This document shows, piece after piece, positions 56,875-64,000 of a stretch of DNA of 64,000 bases. The translations under genes were made by a program, and so were the position numbers. Source of the DNA: Lewinella sp. 4G2 (lineage in GTDB: Bacteria; Bacteroidota; Bacteroidia; Chitinophagales; Saprospiraceae); contig NZ_LVWJ02000014.1 in assembly GCF_001625015.1 (NCBI RefSeq), positions 3,658,001 through 3,722,000 on the forward strand, in the 5' to 3' direction. A model generated the notes under the pieces. That model did no database searches. It saw only the letters and a program-made list of their open reading frames with translations, and was not told the origin of the DNA. Position 1 is the first letter of the stretch. Each line of letters opens with the position of its first letter.

Positions 56875-59800
56875 TTAGTGCGTCCGGATGATCTGCTCCT
56901 GGAAGAGCGGAAGTCCGTCGACGTTCACGTTAATGAAGTACGTACCGGATGGTAGCGTACGTCCGTCAATCTGGATTGCGTGGTCACCGCTGAGCAACTG
57001 CTGCTCTTTAGTAACTTCTACAATCGTACGGCCGGTAACGTCAGTCAGTGTGATACTAACTGTAGCAGCTTCCTCTAGTGAAATGTTCACTTTGGTGAAG
57101 TCGCGGAACGGATTCGGCGCGATGGTCAGGTCGATTAGGTTATCAGACTCGGTAACCTGCGTGCTGGTAAGGCTGAAGTTTACGTCAGCCAGTACCACGC
57201 TCTGGTCACCCGTCCAGGTAACGTTCATCGGTACGCGCTTATCACCAAGCTCTACGAAGAGTTCTACGCCGTCCTCGAGGGTAACGTTCAACTCATTCTT
57301 GTAGATCGGGGTGGTCATCAAGTAACCACCTTCGATGACATCCATGAAGGCGAAGACGTTTCCGTCAGCGTCAGTCACGAGTGCCTCACGGCCTACCCAG
57401 GACTCATCAAGGTCAGTGCGAGCAGCCACTACCATGTAGGTAGAAGTCGCCAGCGTAGCGTCACGTGAAACGGGCATACCGTTTGGTGACAACCATTCAC
57501 CGGCATTAACTGCATTCGCTACGGATACTTCGTAACCCTTGCCATTCTCGATCGTCGTCAGCGTGTTAAGGCTAGCTGGGAAGAATGGGTTGAAGAGGGT
57601 GAAGTTTCCACCTTCGTAACCCCGAGCAAGCTGAAGGTTACTAGGCAGTAATTCGTCGAAGAAATCCTGAGGCGTAGTGCTGGCCTGTGGGATGTAACCC
57701 ACCAGGTTCACACCGGCAATCAGTGCAGGACGGATAGCGGGGTCGAGTGGCGTACCACAGACCTCGACATTGTCACCACGGCTGGTGAATACAAAGTATC
57801 CACGGCCTGGCTCAAAGCCATTGATCTGGTTCAAACTGCTCGGGAAGAACGGGCTGTAAGTCAATACCTGTCCGTTCAATCCACGCGTCTGAATGAAGCC
57901 AAGATCCTGTGTTGCGATCAGATTCTCGAAGATCGTATCGAAGAGGTTGATCGTAGGATCAACGTCCGTAGAGATCAGGTTGAGACCGTTCGTAAGAGCA
58001 ACAACATCACACTCGGATACCGTAACGATTTGGCAAGTAGTCTCGGAACAGCCTCCAGCTGTAGCTGTGAGACACACTTCGTAGACGCCGTCCATCATGT
58101 ACGTGTAGACAGGATTTGCATCGGTTGAAGTACCGGTGTTATCTCCAAAGTCCCAAGCGTACGTCAATGCGCTAGTTCCTAGGCTAGTATTGGTGAAGGT
58201 TACGGTTTCCTCGTTAACTTCAAATTCAAAGTCGGGATTGACTTCTTCAGTTACTACGTCAAGTGAAGCAGATACCGCACAGTCACCAGAACCGGCAACA
58301 ACGCTGATCGTGCTGGTTACACCCGCAGCTGCTGCCGCAAAGTTCACCGTGATCTCATTGGTACCCTGTCCCTGAACAATCACACCACCCTGGTTAATGG
58401 ACCAGTTGAAAGTGATGCCCGCCTGTGGCGCAACGCTGAAGGTCTCGCTGGTAGAACCTGCACATACGGAAGCTGGCCCCGCAATCGTGACTGGGTTCGG
58501 CGTTTCAAGAACCGTAAGCGTGGTCTGCTGAGGATCGCTCGTACAGCCGTTGGCGTCAACTATGAAGTACTCAACCACTACCTCACCGAAGCCGGTAGCC
58601 GTGAAGTCCGCAATCTGTCCACCGTTAGCGGAACGCTCCGTTACGGAAGCCATGGTAACCGATTGGTCCATGGAAGCAATTGACCAGTTGTAGTCGTACG
58701 GAGCCTGTCCGTTGCTACCACTACCCTGCAGGACTTTGGAATCACCAGAACATACGTCGGTAGATCCACCAACGTCAATCGAAGCAGCTTCAACGCGTGG
58801 GTTAACTACGACGGTTACCGTGAAGCTATTTCCACCGCACGTCTGGCCGGCCTGAGTGGCCGTAGGCGTAATGGTGAATACCGCGCGGTTCGTCACCGTG
58901 AAGGCATTAAAGAACGTAGTGTTGATTACTGCGTCCGTGTACGTCTGCCCGGATACGTAAGTCTGAGTGCCATTGATGTCTCCATCTTCGTTGTTCACGA
59001 GGTTGAAGTTGCCAATGTTCTCAAAAGTAAACTCGAAGCTGGAACCTACGCCATTACCGCTGTCGTCCAGGTATTCCTGGATGTCGAACTCGAACTCTTC
59101 ACCGGAACAGGCGAAGATCGTAGCATCAGGAGCATCTGGCTGGCTACCGACCGTAAGAGTCACCTCAGCAGTGTCGCCGGCACATCCATCAGCCGTCAGT
59201 GGCACGATAGAGTAAACAACCAATTGATCAGATCCGGATACGTTGTTGAACGCATCGTTTGCAATCGCCATTAGATCGCTGGTGTTACCATCAGCAAAGT
59301 TGGTCGAGCGCGGCGTGAGGTCGGCTGGGACATCAACGGTGATGTCGTAGCTAACTGCAGCACCTGCAGTTGCGTCGGTCATAATCATGAGGCCGCTAGC
59401 GTCCTCGCTACATACCGTCGCGTCCATCGTCGTAACGATTGGCTCGGGGTTGATGGTGAAGGTCACCACTACAGCGTCACCGTCGCACGCGCCAACTGGA
59501 ACGATCTCGTAAGTAACCGTACCCGCCGAAGTGGATACGTTGTTGAAGGAATCGTCTTCAATACCGTCGGCCATTACCATGTCACCAGCAGCAGTGTTAC
59601 CTGCGGCGGCAGTGACGTTGGTGGAGCGAACGATGTCAACGATGCGGAACATGTTAGCAGCAGAGCTACCAGCAGCTACCTCAAGGGTCTGGCCAAGCGG
59701 CGCATCACTACATACCGTAGTATCAAGCATTGCGCTCAGGATAGGCTCAGAGGTGATCGTTACCGTTACGGTGAAATTATCACCTGGGCAGTCTACGGTG

Positions 59801-62800
59801 GCGGGAGAAACCGTGTAGGTTACGTCAAGATCACCTCCCGTAGAGTTGGTGAAGACATCAGCGGCAATTGCCATCTCAATGCTACCACTGGAGAAGGTAC
59901 CGGAAGTTGGCGTACCAACAAGACCTGCAGCAGCAGAGCTCGTAATGGTCACGTTATCCAACATCAGTCCGTTGGCATCCATAGTGGGCAAGAGCGTACC
60001 GATCGCGTTGTCTGAACAAGCCACGTCGGTAATGTCAGCGACAGCAGGTGTGCTGATGACGTCAATCATGATCATGGCCGTTTCGCCTTCACACTCTCCT
60101 GGATCAATTGATCCACTGCTATTAGCATCGAAGAATGGGGTGATCAGGATCTGTACCGTGCCGTTCGTCGTGTTATCAACGAGGCGGTAATCATCGGCAG
60201 CATTCATTGCGGCTTGCGCGCCTGAAGCTAGAACTATAGTATTACCAACTCCGCCAGTAACATTCGTACTGATGGTTTGGATGGCGAGCAGGGTGCCACC
60301 AGCTGCAGTGTTCGTGTTAAAGGCGCCAAACATCACATTATCATCCGTGTCACATACCTGAATGGTAGTAGGATTAGCAGCAGCGCTGAATGCGGTGCCG
60401 TTTACCATACCGTCCACGACGGGTACAGGGTTAACCGTGATGTCGTAAGTGATCGGATCACCTGCGCAGGAAACACCATCCTGAGTGAAGATCGGCGTAA
60501 CGGTAACCGTACTGGTAACGGGGATGGAAGCAGTGTTCACAGCAGTAAATGCCGCTACTTCAGTTGCACCCATCGCGTCAGCTAGACCAATCGCGCCGCC
60601 ACTTACGGAGTAATCGTAAGTGATCGTGCCAGTAGTCGAAGTGATGTTGGTTCCCAACGCTTGTGCGGGGACCATATCACCCGCACATACTATCAGGTTA
60701 GAAACGGCTACGGCTACTGGTGTAGGATTGACGTCCACCGTAAAGCGGATCGTATCGGCAAAACACTCTTCAGCGTCGACGGTACCGGAGTTATTCCGGT
60801 CGAAGGAAGACACTACGGTTACGGTAGCAGTACCGTTGGTCGTAGCATCGATCAGTCTCCAGTCATTGATCGTAGCGAGCAGTGCACCAGCATTGGTAAC
60901 GGTAAGGGTTTCACTTACGTTATCCGGAGTTGGGTCACCAGGTACGATCTGAAGGTTACTAGCTTCGATCATCACCTGAAGCAGCGTTGAGTCAGGATCG
61001 GAGTTGCTGTTGGTAATTACGAAGTCAACGTTGTCGTCCTCGTCACACACGACGAAGGTCATGTCGTTGTTGGCGTCAGCATCAACAGCCATACCGTTAA
61101 CGGTACCGTCTACGGTCGGAACGGGATCAACGCGGAAGACCACGGTGATTTCCTGGCTGGAACATTCGTCCATGTCCAGACCTGCATTCATTACGTCCGT
61201 TTCGATGTAGCTCGTGAAGCTGAGGCTTCCGATTGCGATATCGTTGGTCGTGTTGATTAGTGGGCTGGCGAAAGAACCATACAGTGCCTGTGCTGCTGCT
61301 AAAGGCAAGAAGGTAGTGCTGGTGTTCGGAGTGCCATTGAAGATGCCGTCGGGGTCATTCGTCACTACGCGAACGTAGATCGGCGTGGTACCCGTGGTAG
61401 CAAATTCATCTAAGCGGATTTTCTGAGTAGTTCCATTACATACTTCGTAAGTATCCGAAGTGATGGGCTGGAGCGTCGTTCCAATACCACCCTGCAGTTC
61501 ACCATCGATGGTTACGAAGGCACTGATCTGTGGTTGTGGCTCAACCGTGACGACAACGGTAAGTGGCAAACCAATACACTCATCTCCAGTGTTCGGCGTC
61601 TCATCCGGTCCATCGTCAAATGGAGTGATGGTGTAGGTAACCGTCTGTGGGAAACGAGAGAGGTTGGTAATGGCGTTGGGCTCGAGTACGTCGCCGTCTA
61701 CCAGACGAATCTGGTTGGGCGTAAAGTCTACAACACGTACGTCAGAGGCAACAGCAGATACATTGTAGAAAATGGGCTGCGGCGTAGTCGTATCAGAAAG
61801 TACGGTCAGCGGCATGGTACCATTACAGATCGTATCGTTACCGGGGGTAGCGAATACTACCGGCTCACCAAATACGAGTACCGCAACGGTGTCACGCTCT
61901 GGCTCACACGGGCCAGCTTCGAATGGGAAGCCAAGCGTGTTCGTCTGCAGTGGTCCGTCGGGATCGTTCGTTACAAACTCAAAGCGAACGCTGTCGCTAC
62001 GATCAGAAACAGCTGGCGTGTAGAATGCGGTAAACAGTGAGTCACCGTTTACAAACTGCGCGGGTTGGTTGGTCAGGAGACCATCACCATCCACTACGGC
62101 CCAGCTACCTGTAGAAGCACTACCGGCAACAGTACCACTCAGTACAATTTGATTATCGCTGTAGCAGATCTGGTCGTTCACTACGTCCGCATCAGCGCGG
62201 GTGATGGTAGGAGCGAGGTTGATCTGCAGGAATGCGTCAACGAAGTCAGGGTCACAGTTCGGGCTGTCAGGCTGAACGGTGTAACGGAACTGTACGGTAC
62301 GGCTTTCGGGAACAGTCTGCCCTTGGAAAAGGAAGACGACGTCACGTGTATCGATGCTATCCATGTCGTCACCAATCAGGGTAATACCAACATTGTTGGA
62401 AACCAGGCTCCAGGTACCACCGGGGGTAGCATCTTGGAGCAAGATATCCAGACCGAATTCGCCGTAGTCCTCACAGAGGTAAGCAAGTCCCGGCTGGGTA
62501 CCAGCGAATGGTACCGCTTCAAAGTTGATATAAATCAGTGCAAAATCTCCTGGGCAGTTGCCGATGGGATCCACCGTGTAACGAACGACGATCTCGATCT
62601 GCTGAGCAGTCGTCTGTACGTTGCTCACGTCCAGCGTGCTGTTCGTGATGATCTGTGCCTGGCCACTTGGGTCAGAATCAATCGTAAATGTTCCACCCTG
62701 GTCGGCTCCCATCAGGAGAGTAGCCAGATCAATGGGGGAAGTGCTGAGGCAGTAGTCGATGTCATCATCGGTAGCCTCGAAGTCAGCCATTGGCTCACCG

Positions 62801-63999
62801 GCTTCGGGAGCGTCGTCTACGGTTACCGTAGAGGTTTCAACGGTCGTACAACCGTTACCATCGGTCACCGTGTAAGTGATCACGAACGTACCGTTACCGG
62901 CACCTGGATCAAACTCGGTGATCGTGGCGCCAGAAGCATCGGTGAAGACACCGGTACCAGCGGAAGTAGTTCCGGCCAGTGTTACGACACCGTCCGTGCT
63001 ACAGAATTCCGAACCGTCAGCGGGCGCGGTAATAGTCACAACCGGTACGGGGTTAACCGTAATGGTCTGCGTGGCTACGTCATCACAGCCATTGGTAGAA
63101 GTTACCGTTACGCTGTAAGTAGTAGTCGTCGTCGGGGCAACCGTGATGCTTGGCGTGGTTTCGCCAGTGCTCCAGCTGTAGGTGCCGCTACCACTAGCGT
63201 TCAGCGTAACCATGTCACCAGCACACGTGGTGGTGGGGTCAGTGGTAGTAATCGCAGCAGTCGGCGCTTCCAGTACGTTGAAGATCTGGCTGGCGCTGTT
63301 AGCACAGGTGTTACCGTCCGTGAACGTGAAGGTCACGGTGTAAGCACCAGGCATGATACCTGCAGGGTTGAAGGATGCCGTTCCATCGCCGTTGTCCGTG
63401 ATTGCAGATTGCGCTGCCGCGGGTGCAATGGTGAAGGCGGTCGTACCACCCGTCTGGTTGGTCGTGAATGTTATCGCAGCGTCGTCGCTACAAACATCGT
63501 TGATGGGGTCAAGAACGACGGTTGGTAGCGGGAAGACGTTAAGTGTGAAACTCGCTACGGCAAAGCAGTTACCGTTGCTAAGGCGAACGAAGATCTCTTC
63601 GTCGTCAGTAGCGGAGTAAGAGCCGGCATTCGTGATCTCTCCACCAACACCAGCATTGGCGTCGCTAAAGGTTGTGTAGAATGCAACCGAACCGGAAGTC
63701 TGGTCGAGGGCATTGTTCAGGTCGAAGACTGCCGTGCCACTTCCCTGTGTGCCTTCACAGGCATCAAGATCAAATGGTTCGCCGGTAGCGAATTCGGGCG
63801 TTTCGCGTACGTCGAGGATCGTAGTTGCTTCACTAGAACACCCAGCGGCATCCGTGACCGTCAACGTTACGGTAACGGTTGTCCGGGGGAATCCAATTGG
63901 TACAAACACCTCAGTAGCGCTTGGGTCGCTGGCGGGCGTTAGCGTCACACCATCAGTCATATCCGCACCGGTTATGGAGAAGCTGTACGTGTAACCGGG
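56875..63999 (-). CDS. Giant repeat-rich T9SS type A cargo, N-terminus outside window
   Basis: At least 2375 residues; the frame is open to the right edge, so the start and signal peptide are not visible. It consists of many PKD/Ig-like beta-sandwiches (for instance TGTYSWSTGETTPSITVAPTTTTTYSVTVTST-type modules). At least three related modules of about 130-145 residues occur in tandem (about nt 60080-61540; motifs VDGTVNG, VDGMVNG, WRLIDATTNG, YRLVDNTTNG), then modules beginning VCSD/VCSE, a PKD domain (VTFTNTSLGTSALTYAWDFGDNTG), two copies of a FFPSSLN/FFPASLN-type module, and a type A sorting domain (APNPFRDFTKVNISLEEA ... LPSGTYFINV). A surface or matrix protein; ligand unknown. Confidence 0.85.
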   Translation of the reverse strand, partial: PGYTYSFSITGADMTDGVTLTPASDPSATEVFVPIGFPRTTVTVTLTVTDAAGCSSEATTILDVRETPEFATGEPFDLDACEGTQGSGTAVFDLNNALDQTSGSVAFYTTFSDANAGVGGEITNAGSYSATDDEEIFVRLSNGNCFAVASFTLNVFPLPTVVLDPINDVCSDDAAITFTTNQTGGTTAFTIAPAAAQSAITDNGDGTASFNPAGIMPGAYTVTFTFTDGNTCANSASQIFNVLEAPTAAITTTDPTTTCAGDMVTLNASGSGTYSWSTGETTPSITVAPTTTTTYSVTVTSTNGCDDVATQTITVNPVPVVTITAPADGSEFCSTDGVVTLAGTTSAGTGVFTDASGATITEFDPGAGNGTFVITYTVTDGNGCTTVETSTVTVDDAPEAGEPMADFEATDDDIDYCLSTSPIDLATLLMGADQGGTFTIDSDPSGQAQIITNSTLDVSNVQTTAQQIEIVVRYTVDPIGNCPGDFALIYINFEAVPFAGTQPGLAYLCEDYGEFGLDILLQDATPGGTWSLVSNNVGITLIGDDMDSIDTRDVVFLFQGQTVPESRTVQFRYTVQPDSPNCDPDFVDAFLQINLAPTITRADADVVNDQICYSDNQIVLSGTVAGSASTGSWAVVDGDGLLTNQPAQFVNGDSLFTAFYTPAVSDRSDSVRFEFVTNDPDGPLQTNTLGFPFEAGPCEPERDTVAVLVFGEPVVFATPGNDTICNGTMPLTVLSDTTTPQPIFYNVSAVASDVRVVDFTPNQIRLVDGDVLEPNAITNLSRFPQTVTYTITPFDDGPDETPNTGDECIGLPLTVVVTVEPQPQISAFVTIDGELQGGIGTTLQPITSDTYEVCNGTTQKIRLDEFATTGTTPIYVRVVTNDPDGIFNGTPNTSTTFLPLAAAQALYGSFASPLINTTNDIAIGSLSFTSYIETDVMNAGLDMDECSSQEITVVFRVDPVPTVDGTVNGMAVDADANNDMTFVVCDEDDNVDFVITNSNSDPDSTLLQVMIEASNLQIVPGDPTPDNVSETLTVTNAGALLATINDWRLIDATTNGTATVTVVSSFDRNNSGTVDAEECFADTIRFTVDVNPTPVAVAVSNLIVCAGDMVPAQALGTNITSTTGTITYDYSVSGGAIGLADAMGATEVAAFTAVNTASIPVTSTVTVTPIFTQDGVSCAGDPITYDITVNPVPVVDGMVNGTAFSAAANPTTIQVCDTDDNVMFGAFNTNTAAGGTLLAIQTISTNVTGGVGNTIVLASGAQAAMNAADDYRLVDNTTNGTVQILITPFFDANSSGSIDPGECEGETAMIMIDVISTPAVADITDVACSDNAIGTLLPTMDANGLMLDNVTITSSAAAGLVGTPTSGTFSSGSIEMAIAADVFTNSTGGDLDVTYTVSPATVDCPGDNFTVTVTITSEPILSAMLDTTVCSDAPLGQTLEVAAGSSAANMFRIVDIVRSTNVTAAAGNTAAGDMVMADGIEDDSFNNVSTSAGTVTYEIVPVGACDGDAVVVTFTINPEPIVTTMDATVCSEDASGLMIMTDATAGAAVSYDITVDVPADLTPRSTNFADGNTSDLMAIANDAFNNVSGSDQLVVYSIVPLTADGCAGDTAEVTLTVGSQPDAPDATIFACSGEEFEFDIQEYLDDSGNGVGSSFEFTFENIGNFNLVNNEDGDINGTQTYVSGQTYTDAVINTTFFNAFTVTNRAVFTITPTATQAGQTCGGNSFTVTVVVNPRVEAASIDVGGSTDVCSGDSKVLQGSGSNGQAPYDYNWSIASMDQSVTMASVTERSANGGQIADFTATGFGEVVVEYFIVDANGCTSDPQQTTLTVLETPNPVTIAGPASVCAGSTSETFSVAPQAGITFNWSINQGGVIVQGQGTNEITVNFAAAAAGVTSTISVVAGSGDCAVSASLDVVTEEVNPDFEFEVNEETVTFTNTSLGTSALTYAWDFGDNTGTSTDANPVYTYMMDGVYEVCLTATAGGCSETTCQIVTVSECDVVALTNGLNLISTDVDPTINLFDTIFENLIATQDLGFIQTRGLNGQVLTYSPFFPSSLNQINGFEPGRGYFVFTSRGDNVEVCGTPLDPAIRPALIAGVNLVGYIPQASTTPQDFFDELLPSNLQLARGYEGGNFTLFNPFFPASLNTLTTIENGKGYEVSVANAVNAGEWLSPNGMPVSRDATLATSTYMVVAARTDLDESWVGREALVTDADGNVFAFMDVIEGGYLMTTPIYKNELNVTLEDGVELFVELGDKRVPMNVTWTGDQSVVLADVNFSLTSTQVTESDNLIDLTIAPNPFRDFTKVNISLEEAATVSITLTDVTGRTIVEVTKEQQLLSGDHAIQIDGRTLPSGTYFINVNVDGLPLFQEQIIRTH

Positions 64000-64000
64000 C

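Noticed and set aside
62065-63528. 487-residue open frame antisense to the giant T9SS cargo
   Set aside because: Low-complexity product of the repetitive, biased codons on the other strand; the minus-strand protein has clear domains over the same bases.

Overview
The window looks like a chromosomal stretch from a free-living, probably marine member of the Bacteroidota, closest in character to Saprospiria/Lewinella-like bacteria. The family assignment is inference. The phylum is well supported: many secreted proteins carry type IX secretion (T9SS) C-terminal sorting domains, there is a PorP/SprF protein beside a gliding-type adhesin, an Oar-like TonB-dependent receptor, a futalosine-pathway gene (mqnB), and promoters of the Bacteroidota type (-7 box TAnnTTTG). 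I see no phage, insertion sequence, CRISPR array, rRNA or resistance gene.

Layout. 1-8.2 kb: end of a DUF4197 gene, a large Oar-type receptor, a T9SS cargo protein, then a Fur-family repressor divergent from a small lipoprotein with a 19-bp operator-like palindrome between them. 7.5-13 kb: deoxynucleoside kinase and folK (divergent), then recQ, a glycosyltransferase, a possible nuclease and an Lrp/AsnC regulator. 13-18 kb (minus strand): a two-gene unit encoding secreted G8/beta-helix proteins related to the CEMIP group. 18-30 kb: YceI, a giant TPR protein with a partner beta-barrel, a PEBP protein, a secreted ExeM/NucH nuclease, futalosine hydrolase and PorP/SprF. 29.7-35.6 kb: a 1969-residue adhesin with type B sorting domain, then tRNA-Leu(UAA). 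36-56 kb: housekeeping genes (acyl-CoA carboxylase beta, hemE, PPK2, sodium/solute symporter, an Fpg/Nei glycosylase, HtrA protease, dapF, Smr protein, OmpA lipoprotein, glucan phosphorylase, miaE, tilS). 55.7-64 kb (minus strand): two more T9SS cargos, one exceeding 2375 residues and running off the right edge.

The most unusual signal is a short dispersed repeat. Ten copies of a 17-bp motif, GCACCYGCGNCAGCGCC, lie between 9.2 and 49.4 kb, on both strands, inside and outside genes. Four copies are read in the same frame and place the hexapeptide APAAAP in inter-domain or loop segments of four unrelated proteins. Two copies form an inverted pair just after the adhesin gene. I cannot match it to any repeat family I know. 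A DNA-uptake-signal-like word or a miniature mobile repeat are the two ideas that fit best.

Regulation: several genes have a readable TAnnTTTG box, which in a few cases (fur, the TPR gene, the small membrane gene before dapF, miaE) excludes the longest possible start codon. Ribosome binding sites are weak, as usual in this phylum, and TTG or GTG starts occur (recQ, the glycosyltransferase, hemE and the acyltransferase-like gene at 43910).
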